A stretch of DNA of 6,778 bases from an uncultured Verrucomicrobiota bacterium (GTDB lineage Bacteria > Verrucomicrobiota > Verrucomicrobiia > Limisphaerales > SXTU01), in NCBI GenBank assembly GCA_903863315.1, contig CAIPBN010000392.1, positions 1 to 6,778 of the forward strand, written 5' to 3'. The position numbers and the translations under genes were made by a program. Shown piece by piece: positions 1 to 5,828 of this stretch (the stretch's first letter is position 1; each line of letters opens with the position of its first letter). The notes beneath the pieces were generated by a model, which was not told the origin of the DNA, ran no database searches, and saw only the letters and a list, made by a program, of their open reading frames with translations.

Positions 1-1043
1 CCAATCTTCTCCTGCCACATTAGCTCGCCGGTCTTCGCCTCCAGGCAGTTCGCCACGCCGGTGTCCGAGATCACGAGGAAGTAGTCGCCTTCGCTGATGG
101 GCGAGGGCACGTAGCCGGCCATGCTGGATTTGTTGTGGTGCCAGGCGACCTGCGGGTGCTCCACCTTGGGCTGGTGATAGATACTGCCGAGGTCGCCGCT
201 GCCGTTGTGACGCAGGCCAAGCAGGTGGTATTGCGGGAAACCGGCGGTCATGAAGAGCAGGTCGGCGCGTTCGTTGTAAACCAGCGAGGCGACGAACTGC
301 TCGGTGGGGCCTTTGAAATACCAGTGCTGCTTGCCGGTGTCTGGGTCGTAGCTCGCGAGCGACTTGTCACCAGAGAGAACCATCTGCGTGCGGCCGGAGA
401 GCTGGCGGATGAGCGGCGCGCAGTAGCTGCGGGTCTTGTTCGCGCGCGGCACTTTCCAGAGCGTCTTGCCGGTGTGCTTGTCCAGCCCGGCCAGGTAGCT
501 CTCGCCATCGTGGTCACCGTTCACGATGACCTTGTCGTTGTGCAGGATGGGCGAGGTGCAGAAGCCGTGGACGCTCTTGAAGGTGCCAGGACGCACCAGC
601 CATTGCTGCTTGCCGCTGAAGTCGTAGGCCGCCACGACCATCTCCTGCACGTCGAGGAACGCGACGTAGATGAGCTTGCCATCCGTGGCGGGCGTGCTGG
701 AGGCGTGGCTGTTCTCGCGATGCTTCCGCTCGAAGGGCGATTTCACCACAGTCTGCTGCCAGAGGATCTTGCCGGTGTGGCGATCGAAGCAGAACAAATT
801 CCGCCCCTCGGTTTCAGCCACGGCGCCCACCACGAACAGGCGATCGCCCCACACGATGGGCGAGGCGTGGCCGCCCGCCAGCGGCACCTTCCAGAGCACG
901 TTCTCGGTGCCGCTCCACTGGGTGGGAATGTTCTTCTCAGCGCTCGTGCCGTCACCGCGCGGGCCGCGCCAGGCGGGCCAATTCTCCGCCCAGGCAGGCA
1001 GGACGCAGAGCAACGCAACGGGCAGGGTAAACAAAAGTTTCAT
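1..1043 (-). CDS. Exported PQQ-type beta-propeller repeat protein (3' end outside window)
   Basis: Read on the minus strand from ATG at 1043, this gives 347 residues before running off the left edge, so the C-terminus is missing. It opens with a Sec signal peptide (MKLLFTLPVALLCVLPAWA, likely cut after residue 19), followed by an NWPAWRGPRGDG stretch common at the start of exported PQQ-like proteins. Propeller-blade motifs recur: DRHTGKILW (87-95), DFSGKQQW (141-148), DKHTGKTLW (188-196), DPDTGKQHW (233-241) and EAKTGELMW (335-343). These are the hallmark of the PQQ_2/BamB-like beta-propeller fold. No cytochrome c CxxCH motif is visible in the part present. The family includes quinoprotein dehydrogenases and structural BamB-like proteins; in Verrucomicrobiota and Planctomycetota most are uncharacterised periplasmic proteins. 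Whether it binds PQQ cannot be told from the repeats. It diverges from the Gfo/Idh/MocA gene, which suggests but does not prove a shared role in extracytoplasmic sugar metabolism. No clear Shine-Dalgarno sequence precedes the ATG. Confidence 0.9.
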   Translation of the reverse strand, partial: MKLLFTLPVALLCVLPAWAENWPAWRGPRGDGTSAEKNIPTQWSGTENVLWKVPLAGGHASPIVWGDRLFVVGAVAETEGRNLFCFDRHTGKILWQQTVVKSPFERKHRENSHASSTPATDGKLIYVAFLDVQEMVVAAYDFSGKQQWLVRPGTFKSVHGFCTSPILHNDKVIVNGDHDGESYLAGLDKHTGKTLWKVPRANKTRSYCAPLIRQLSGRTQMVLSGDKSLASYDPDTGKQHWYFKGPTEQFVASLVYNERADLLFMTAGFPQYHLLGLRHNGSGDLGSIYHQPKVEHPQVAWHHNKSSMAGYVPSPISEGDYFLVISDTGVANCLEAKTGELMWQEKI

Positions 1044-1086
1044 GTGCGAGAGATGGACGGGCGGACGCGCGGGGGATTCAGGCTGG

Positions 1087-1098
1087 CCCGCCGGCGGG
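1087..1098. promoter_or_regulatory. 12-base perfect palindrome in the divergent intergenic region
   Basis: CCCGCCGGCGGG is its own reverse complement and lies in the 75-base gap (1044-1118) between two divergently transcribed genes. That placement would suit an operator controlling both promoters. The sequence is pure G/C in a GC-rich genome, so chance is a real alternative. I could not identify convincing -35/-10 elements for either gene in the gap. Confidence 0.25.
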
Positions 1099-1118
1099 GA
1101 GCTTGCTTCAATCCACTC

Positions 1119-2417
1119 ATGACACGCCGCATCTCCTCCCGCCGCTCGTTTCTTCACACCGTGCTCGCGAGTTCAGCCGCCCCGCTGCTCCTGCCCTCCT
1201 CCGTGTGGGCGGCGGCGAAGTCCGGTTCCGGTCCGAATGGCCGCGTGAACGTCGGCCTTATCGGCATGGGCATGATGAACCGCGGCCATCTCGGCGGCTT
1301 CCTGAACCTGCCGGACGTGCAGCTCGTCGCCGTCTGCGACGTGCATCAAGGCCGGCTCGACGACGCCGTCGAACGCGTCCACAAGGGCTACGCCAAGGAC
1401 AAGGAATCCGGCGCTTACAAGGGCTGCGCTGCCTTCGGTGACTTCCGCGAACTGCTCGCCCGGAAGGACATTGACGCCGTCTGCATCGGCACGCCGGACC
1501 ACTGGCATGCGATTCCCGCCATCCTCGCCGCGCGGGCGAAGAAGGACGTTTATTGTGAGAAGCCCTTGTCGCTCACCATTGCCGAAGGCCGCGCGATGGT
1601 GAACGCGGCGCGGGAAAACAACATCGTCTTCCAGACGGGCAGCCAGCAGCGCACCGAGTTCAAAGGCTACTTCCGTCAGGCCGTGGAATACATCCGCAGC
1701 GGGCGCATCGGGAAGGTGAAGACGGTCCGCGTGGGCGTCGGCGGCCCCGCCAAGCCGTGCGACCTGCCCGCCGAACCGTCGCCGGCCGGCACAAACTGGG
1801 ACTTGTGGAACGGCCCGTCACCGGAACGCGCCTTCAACCAAGTCCTCTGCCCGCTGGACATCCACAAGCACTTCCCGGCGTGGCGCAACTACCGGGAATA
1901 TGCCTGCGGCGGCCTCGCGGACATGGGCGCGCACCACTTCGACATCGCGCAGTGGGCGCTGGGCATGGATGACTTCTGCCCGGTGGAAATCCACCCGCCC
2001 GCCAGCGGCGACAGCGGCCTACGCTTCGTGTATGCGAACGGCGTCGAGATGTTCCACGGCGGCCCGAGCGGCGCGACCTTCGAGGGCGAGCTGGGCACGA
2101 TTTACGTGGACCGCAAGGGCATCGAGTCCACGCCCAAGTCCATCCTCGAAACTCCGCTCGGCGAAAAAGACTTCAAGCTCCCGGCCATCGCCGCGAGCCA
2201 CAAGCAGAACTGGGTGGACTGCATCAAGTCGCGGGCGAAGCCCGTGGCCGACGTGGCCATCGGCGCGCGCACCGCGCAGGTCTGCCAGCTTGGCAACATC
2301 GGCTACTGGCTGCGCCGCCCGCTCAAGTGGAACCCGGCGAAGGAGGAGTTCATTAACGACGCCGAGGCCAACAAGCTTCGCAGCCGCGAGAACCGCGCGC
2401 CGTGGAACAAGGTCTGA
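1119..2417 (+). CDS. Tat-exported Gfo/Idh/MocA family oxidoreductase
   Basis: A 432-residue NAD(P)-dependent oxidoreductase of the Gfo/Idh/MocA family, which typically acts on sugars, inositols or their derivatives. The N-terminus has a twin-arginine signal (SRRSFLH, residues 7-13) and a hydrophobic stretch to about residue 32, ending VWAAA, so it is probably exported folded with its cofactor to the periplasm. The Rossmann fold follows: GLIGMGMMNRGH (46-57), the acidic strand end AVCD (71-74), GTPDHWH (124-130) and the family motif CEKPLS (146-151), whose lysine normally takes part in catalysis. DMGAHHFDIAQWAL (268-281) supplies the C-terminal-domain histidines. The length is normal for the exported 'GFO_IDH_MocA' proteins of Verrucomicrobiota and Planctomycetota. 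The frame stays open upstream to 135, but that part is antisense to the propeller gene; the ATG at 1119 directly precedes the Tat signal and is the sensible start. The substrate cannot be assigned. The divergent propeller gene is the only neighbour that hints at a shared function. Confidence 0.95.
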   Translation: MTRRISSRRSFLHTVLASSAAPLLLPSSVWAAAKSGSGPNGRVNVGLIGMGMMNRGHLGGFLNLPDVQLVAVCDVHQGRLDDAVERVHKGYAKDKESGAYKGCAAFGDFRELLARKDIDAVCIGTPDHWHAIPAILAARAKKDVYCEKPLSLTIAEGRAMVNAARENNIVFQTGSQQRTEFKGYFRQAVEYIRSGRIGKVKTVRVGVGGPAKPCDLPAEPSPAGTNWDLWNGPSPERAFNQVLCPLDIHKHFPAWRNYREYACGGLADMGAHHFDIAQWALGMDDFCPVEIHPPASGDSGLRFVYANGVEMFHGGPSGATFEGELGTIYVDRKGIESTPKSILETPLGEKDFKLPAIAASHKQNWVDCIKSRAKPVADVAIGARTAQVCQLGNIGYWLRRPLKWNPAKEEFINDAEANKLRSRENRAPWNKV

Positions 2418-2426
2418 AGTTCAGAA

Positions 2427-2777
2427 ATGGACAACGAACCTTCCAAAAACCGCACCTTCGGCTGGCCGTTCAAGATAATCGTCAGCGGCATCGTGTTAGT
2501 CTGGGCCAGCATCGCGGTGCCGAACTACCGTGGAGGACGAGCCACGCCGGCCTACAACTCCTGTCAGGTTCAGCTCCGGCAGATGAACGACGCGCTCCGA
2601 AACTGGGCTGCGAAAAACCGGAAACAGCCGAGGGACACCTACTCGCTGGATGACCCGACGATTCTTGCCTACTTGAAAGGCTCCGCCCTGCCGTTCTGTC
2701 CGGGCGGCGGACATTACTCGCCCGGCAAGAATCTGGCCGACAAGCCCAAGTGCTCCATCCCCGGCCACACGCTTTGA
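2427..2777 (+). CDS. Small pseudopilin-like protein lacking the prepilin cleavage motif
   Basis: A 116-residue protein starting nine bases after the oxidoreductase stop and in the same frame as it. Residues 15-32 form one hydrophobic helix (FKIIVSGIVLVWASIAVPNY, 15-34) that aligns by eye with the end of a type IV pilin helix (...AIAIPNF in typical pseudopilins). It is followed by an amphipathic stretch, CQVQLRQMNDALRNWAAKN (46-64), like the usual pseudopilin 'C..NLRQID.A..QWA.EN'. The C-terminus, FCPGGGHYSPG (90-100) and CSIPGHTL (109-116), resembles the CPAGGTYT...C...GHTL tail of small verrucomicrobial pseudopilins. What is missing is the leader ending G/A-F-T-L-I-E: here the N-terminus is MDNEPSKNRTFGWPF, with no +5 glutamate, so processing by prepilin peptidase looks unlikely. 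It may be a membrane-anchored pilin-like protein or a degraded copy; the intact C-terminal motifs argue against recent decay. No strong ribosome-binding site is visible, and co-transcription with the upstream gene is likely. Confidence 0.75.
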   Translation: MDNEPSKNRTFGWPFKIIVSGIVLVWASIAVPNYRGGRATPAYNSCQVQLRQMNDALRNWAAKNRKQPRDTYSLDDPTILAYLKGSALPFCPGGGHYSPGKNLADKPKCSIPGHTL

Positions 2778-2786
2778 TTCACTGCC

Positions 2787-3539
2787 TTACTTGGCGTCAC
2801 CACACACCGGGCAGTCCGCTCGCCGAGCGAGTTTCAGGCGGCGAAATTCCATCGTCCCCAAGTCCATCACCAAGCGCATGCCGGCCAGCGGTTCGCCCAG
2901 GCCGGTGAGCAGCTTCACCACCTCCACCGCGCCCAGGCCACCAGCCACCCCACTCACCGCGCCAAGCACGGGGAACTGTCGCTTCCAGTCCGGTGGAATC
3001 TCCGGCACGAGACATTGCAGGCAGCCAGTGCGGTCCGGGAGGAAGGTCGTGACGTGCGCCTCGAAGGCATAGACGGCGCACTCAACCATGGGCTTGTGCG
3101 CGGCGACGGCGGCGCGGTTCAAGGCCAGGCGTTCCTCGAAGAGCGGCGCAGCATCCACCACCACGTCGGCCTGGGCGACCAGCGCGGCGGCGTTGGCGTC
3201 CGAGACATTCTCCTCCACGGCGGTGACTTCGAGGCGGGGATTCAGCTCCCGCAGGCGTTGCACGATGTGCTCCATGCGCGGCAGCCCCAGCCGGGCGTGC
3301 GTCTGGAGCAGTTGGCGGTTGAGATCGCCCGGCAGGACCTTGCCCGCATGCGCCAGCACGAGGCGGCCGACGCCGGCGGCGGCGAGCTGGTAGGCCACAT
3401 TGCCACCCAGACCGCCCACGCGGGAGATCAGCACCGAGGCACCCTTGAGCTTCCGTTGCGCCGCCTCGCCGAAGCCGGGCAGCCACATCTGCCACTCGTA
3501 GATGGCGCGTTCTTCGGCAGTGAGTTCTGGCAGGTTCAC
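2787..3539 (-). CDS. ThiF/MoeB/HesA superfamily E1-like protein
   Basis: A 250-residue protein of the E1-like family, whose members adenylate the C-terminal glycine of ubiquitin-like sulfur carriers (MoaD, ThiS) in molybdenum-cofactor or thiamine synthesis. It shows LPGFGEAAQRKLKGASVLI (20-38), the nucleotide-binding loop VGGLGG (41-46), DLNRQLL (72-78) and VVDAAPLFEER (127-137). Two cysteine pairs, GCLQC (C173, C176) and CPVC (C243, C246), should bind structural zinc as in MoeB. The divergence from MoeB is notable: the first glycine of GxGGLG is arginine, the acidic LLDxD segment reads LVLAHAG, and the DCTDN motif reads DAAPL. These changes recall the HesA branch known beside nitrogen-fixation genes in cyanobacteria. 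GTG at 3539 puts LPELTAEERAIYEWQ at the N-terminus, where homologues usually start; an in-frame GTG at 3587 would add 16 residues with no visible homology. Neither start has a Shine-Dalgarno sequence. It converges on the pilin-like gene with a nine-base gap. The partner carrier protein and reaction are unknown. Confidence 0.88.
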   Translation of the reverse strand: MNLPELTAEERAIYEWQMWLPGFGEAAQRKLKGASVLISRVGGLGGNVAYQLAAAGVGRLVLAHAGKVLPGDLNRQLLQTHARLGLPRMEHIVQRLRELNPRLEVTAVEENVSDANAAALVAQADVVVDAAPLFEERLALNRAAVAAHKPMVECAVYAFEAHVTTFLPDRTGCLQCLVPEIPPDWKRQFPVLGAVSGVAGGLGAVEVVKLLTGLGEPLAGMRLVMDLGTMEFRRLKLARRADCPVCGDAK

Positions 3540-3633
3540 GGGAGGAGTTTGAAAGGCCGGACAGACCGCCGCAAGCCAGCCTTGCACCGGGGAAACAATC
3601 TGCTATGGATTACAGCCAACAACTCCCTCCGTC

Positions 3634-4371
3634 ATGGACACGACATGCGCCATCCAGAACCGATCCGCCCGGGCCGCGTTCACGCTCATTGAACTGCTGG
3701 TGGTCATCGCCATCATCGCGATCCTGGCCGGAATGCTCCTGCCCGCGCTGGCCAAGGCCAAGCTGAAGGGCAAGCAGGCCGTCTGCACCAGCAACGTCAA
3801 GCAGCTCGGCATTGCGTTCCGAGTTTACACGGATGACCACAGCGGCTACTTCCCGGTGCATTCGCGGTGGGGAAACATCGGCGGGGATCTGGGCCGGCAT
3901 CCCAGTGATTTGGAGGGCGGCTTGACCCCGGCAGCCAACCGTATTCTCAATGCCTACGTCGGCAAGGTGGAGGCCTTCCGTTGCCCTTCCGACAATGGTG
4001 ACGCGCGCTGGAATACGGCCACCCCGCAGGTGGATGACTGCTATTGGGCCTGGGGCAACAGCTATTCGGACCAATGGCAGACCCGGATGCAGATTCAGCG
4101 CGTCACCGGACAGGACATGGCCGGAAACCGTCCGATGAGCGAAACCGAATTGTCGCGGGGCCCCTCCACCAAATTCCTGATGAGCGACTGGATCTGGCAC
4201 AAGGACCGGGCGGTGCTGGTGAAGAAAAACCAGTGGCACAACTACACGGCCGAGAAACGCACCATGACGATCTTTGGGGACGGCCACGCGGAGTTCTTCA
4301 AGTTCCCTCCCGCCTGGTTTGCCTGGACTGATGCCGCGAACCCGCCGGACCCGGCCAACGGCTTCTGGTGA
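3634..4371 (+). CDS. Prepilin-type N-terminal cleavage/methylation domain protein, first of tandem pair
   Basis: A 245-residue type II secretion/type IV pilus-like prepilin. A short basic leader (residues 1-15, MDTTCAIQNRSARAA) precedes the processing site, probably A15|F16, with the conserved glutamate E20 at +5 and a long hydrophobic helix ending LLPALAKAK (about 35-43). This is a class III signal cut and methylated by a PilD-type peptidase, with assembly at the inner membrane. The C-terminal domain holds CPSDNGDARWN (117-127), GNSYSDQWQ (141-149), DWIWHKDR (185-192), WHNY (201-204) and DGHAEFFKFPP (216-226); the DGH element matches the 'H-X9-DG' type C-terminus of many planctomycete and verrucomicrobial pseudopilin-like proteins. 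Such proteins are numerous in these genomes and mostly of unknown role; no secretion machinery lies nearby. A weak promoter-like pair (TTGCAC at 3582, TATGGA at 3604) precedes it. No Shine-Dalgarno sequence is evident before ATG 3634. It is a clear paralogue of the next gene. Confidence 0.93.
   Translation: MDTTCAIQNRSARAAFTLIELLVVIAIIAILAGMLLPALAKAKLKGKQAVCTSNVKQLGIAFRVYTDDHSGYFPVHSRWGNIGGDLGRHPSDLEGGLTPAANRILNAYVGKVEAFRCPSDNGDARWNTATPQVDDCYWAWGNSYSDQWQTRMQIQRVTGQDMAGNRPMSETELSRGPSTKFLMSDWIWHKDRAVLVKKNQWHNYTAEKRTMTIFGDGHAEFFKFPPAWFAWTDAANPPDPANGFW
3715..3762 (+). repeat. 48-base direct repeat, copy 1 (prepilin helix region)
   Basis: This stretch is identical base for base to 4479-4526. It encodes the second half of the prepilin hydrophobic helix (I-A-I-L-A-G-M-L-L-P-A-L-A-K-A-K). 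The identity breaks by one base just upstream and fades quickly downstream, so it marks a shared N-terminal module inside two otherwise diverged paralogues. Confidence 0.9.
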
Positions 4372-4403
4372 ACACCCCCGCCCCTCCATTCTTTTCACCG
4401 CCC

Positions 4404-5120
4404 ATGCCACGCCACTTGAACCCCCGCTGGCGCGCGGGAGCCTTCACCCTCATCGAATTGCTCGTGGTCATCGCCATAATCGCGATCCTGGCCGGAATGC
4501 TCCTGCCCGCGCTGGCCAAGGCCAAGAACAAGGCCAAGCAGTTGCAGTGCATCAACAACACGAAACAGATCGGACTGGCGTTCAAAGTGTATGTGGGCGA
4601 TGCCGACGACAAATATCCCGTCCACACGCATTGGATCGACTTTGGTGGCGCCACGGGCACCTCTGCCCCGCCGAATCCGCCCGGCAACATTGCGGCGGCG
4701 AACCGGCCGCTGAATGCCTACGTCGGCGACACGAAAAGTTTCCACTGCCCATCGGACGCAGGCGACGCGGTCTGGAACATGAAAAACACCTTCGAGGCCT
4801 ACGGAACCAGCTACTCGGTGCAGTGGAACAGCGACCGTTACCAGACGCTGCATGTCACCGGCAACGCGGTCAACAACACCAGCCGTGATGCCAACTTCGC
4901 CGCGTCCCCGGTCACGAAGCTGATTTTCGGCGACTGGATTTGGCACAAGGATCGGAACACGCTCCTGGTGAACCGGGAATGGCACAACTATCGGGGCGAG
5001 CGGCGCGTTCCCCTGTTTTTTGCCGACGGGCATTCCGAGTTCTTCAAGTTCCCTCCCCTCTACGACACTCTGGGCACCGCCTCGCCATTGCCACCTGATC
5101 CCGCCAACGGTTGGTGGTGA
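4404..5120 (+). CDS. Prepilin-type N-terminal cleavage/methylation domain protein, second of tandem pair
   Basis: A 238-residue prepilin paralogous to the preceding gene. From ATG 4404 the leader is MPRHLNPRWRAGA, basic and 13 residues long, cut before F14 of FTLIE with E18 at +5; this matches the leader length of the first paralogue. An alternative GTG at 4368 overlaps the previous stop (GTGA, 4368-4371) and would add 12 residues, so translational coupling is possible. The C-terminal domain repeats the sister's landmarks in order (numbering from ATG 4404): RPLNAYVG (101-108), FHCPSDAGDAVWN (113-125), YGTSYSVQW (133-141), DWIWHKDR (177-184), WHNY (193-196), DGHSEFFKFPP (208-218) and an end of PPDPANGWW. 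Conserved tryptophans and a single cysteine in the CPSD motif suggest a fold constrained in both copies. The central part (about residues 70-100 and 142-172) differs in sequence and length. Likely an inner-membrane-anchored or surface-assembled pseudopilin with unknown cargo or ligand. Confidence 0.92.
   Translation: MPRHLNPRWRAGAFTLIELLVVIAIIAILAGMLLPALAKAKNKAKQLQCINNTKQIGLAFKVYVGDADDKYPVHTHWIDFGGATGTSAPPNPPGNIAAANRPLNAYVGDTKSFHCPSDAGDAVWNMKNTFEAYGTSYSVQWNSDRYQTLHVTGNAVNNTSRDANFAASPVTKLIFGDWIWHKDRNTLLVNREWHNYRGERRVPLFFADGHSEFFKFPPLYDTLGTASPLPPDPANGWW
4479..4526 (+). repeat. 48-base direct repeat, copy 2 (prepilin helix region)
   Basis: Identical to 3715-3762, at the corresponding position of the second prepilin gene. 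A second shared identical stretch of 21 bases, coding for EFFKFPP, lies at 4291-4311 and 5037-5057. Together they support tandem duplication or ongoing gene conversion. Confidence 0.9.
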
Positions 5121-5123
5121 AGA

Positions 5124-5138
5124 GGCGGTTCAGCCGCC
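5124..5138. terminator. Small hairpin at the convergent prepilin/modC junction
   Basis: GGCGG (5124-5128), loop TTCAG, CCGCC (5134-5138) lies where the second prepilin gene (stop ends 5120) and the ATPase gene (stop 5130-5132) converge with a nine-base gap. It could act on either strand, but the stem is only five pairs, there is no following T-run, and it overlaps the end of the ATPase coding region. Weak call. Confidence 0.25.
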
Positions 5139-5828
5139 GCCGACCTTCGTTTGGGCCGCAGTCACCTGGCCGGCTTCCATGCGGAACATCACATCGGCCA
5201 GTTGTTCCGCCTCCCGCCGGCTATGCGTGATGTGCAGGGCCGTCAGGCTGAACTCCCGTTGCACCCGCTTGAGCAAGGCGGCCAGTTCGTCCCGCAGCTC
5301 CTCGTCCAGCGCGGAAAGCGGTTCATCCAGCAGCAGCACGCTGGGCTTCGCCGCCAAAGCGCGGCCCAGCGCCACGCGTTGACGCTCGCCGCCGGAGAGA
5401 TTTTGCGGCAGGCGATCCAGCAGGTGCGCCACGCCCAGTTGTCCGCTGAGCTCCTGCACCCGGGTGGTGATTGTCTCGGCCGACCAATGACGAATTTTCA
5501 GCGCGAAGCCGATTTGCTCGCGCACGGTCATGGTTGGGAACATCGCGCCATCCTGCGGCACATAGCCGATGCCGCGCTCACCGGGCGGCAGCGCAGTCAC
5601 GTCGCAGTCACCAATGAAAACGCGTCCGTCGGCAGGCCGGCGCAGCCCGCAGAGAATTTCCAGCAAGGTCGTTTTGCCACAACCCGTCTTGCCCATCAGC
5701 ACCGCGTAGTTCCCGGCGGGGACGGAGAAGGAGACTCCGTTCAGCCGGAATGTGCCCGCGCTCCACGCTACGTGCTCGAAGGAAATTCCCGCTGACTGCT
5801 GGCCGCTGTTGGCTGGCTGCTCGCTCAC
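5130..5828 (-). CDS. modC: Molybdate/oxyanion-type ABC transporter ATP-binding protein, short form
   Basis: A 232-residue ABC ATPase that would energise the adjacent permease. From GTG 5828 it shows Walker A GKTGCGKTT (46-54), Q-loop YVPQDG (89-94), signature NLSGGERQR (143-151), Walker B VLLLDEP (164-170) with D-loop SALD (172-175), and the H-loop histidine in HITH (199-202). All catalytic elements are present. Classical ModC has about 350 residues with a C-terminal MOP/TOBE domain that binds molybdate for feedback; here the protein ends soon after the H-loop region, so that domain is absent. GTG at 5828 overlaps the permease stop by four bases (GTGA) and has a GGGGGAGGAA ribosome-binding sequence at 5831-5840, slightly close. 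ATG 5846 or an ATG at 5876 are longer alternatives. The symbol rests mainly on the permease; sulfate, tungstate or another oxyanion remains possible. Confidence 0.88.
   Translation of the reverse strand: MSEQPANSGQQSAGISFEHVAWSAGTFRLNGVSFSVPAGNYAVLMGKTGCGKTTLLEILCGLRRPADGRVFIGDCDVTALPPGERGIGYVPQDGAMFPTMTVREQIGFALKIRHWSAETITTRVQELSGQLGVAHLLDRLPQNLSGGERQRVALGRALAAKPSVLLLDEPLSALDEELRDELAALLKRVQREFSLTALHITHSRREAEQLADVMFRMEAGQVTAAQTKVGGG

Noticed and set aside
135..1118. Upstream in-frame extension of the oxidoreductase, adding 328 codons
   Set aside because: It is exactly antisense to the well-supported propeller gene, and its translation has no recognisable domain. The Tat signal begins at the ATG at 1119.
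2746..2794. CCAAGT...ACTTGG inverted repeat at the convergent junction near 2780
   Set aside because: Six-base arms separated by 37 bases and lying mostly in coding sequence; no support as a terminator.
3582..3609. Promoter-like TTGCAC / 16 bases / TATGGA before the first prepilin
   Set aside because: Each hexamer matches the consensus at only about half its positions; too weak to list as a feature.
3015..3692. Plus-strand open frame of 225 codons opposite the E1-like gene
   Set aside because: It lies mostly antisense to the E1-like coding region, shows no motifs, and would overlap the start of the first prepilin gene.
3610..4410. Minus-strand open frame of 266 codons opposite the first prepilin
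   Set aside because: The plus-strand gene has clear prepilin motifs; the reverse frame shows no domain and is a GC-rich shadow.
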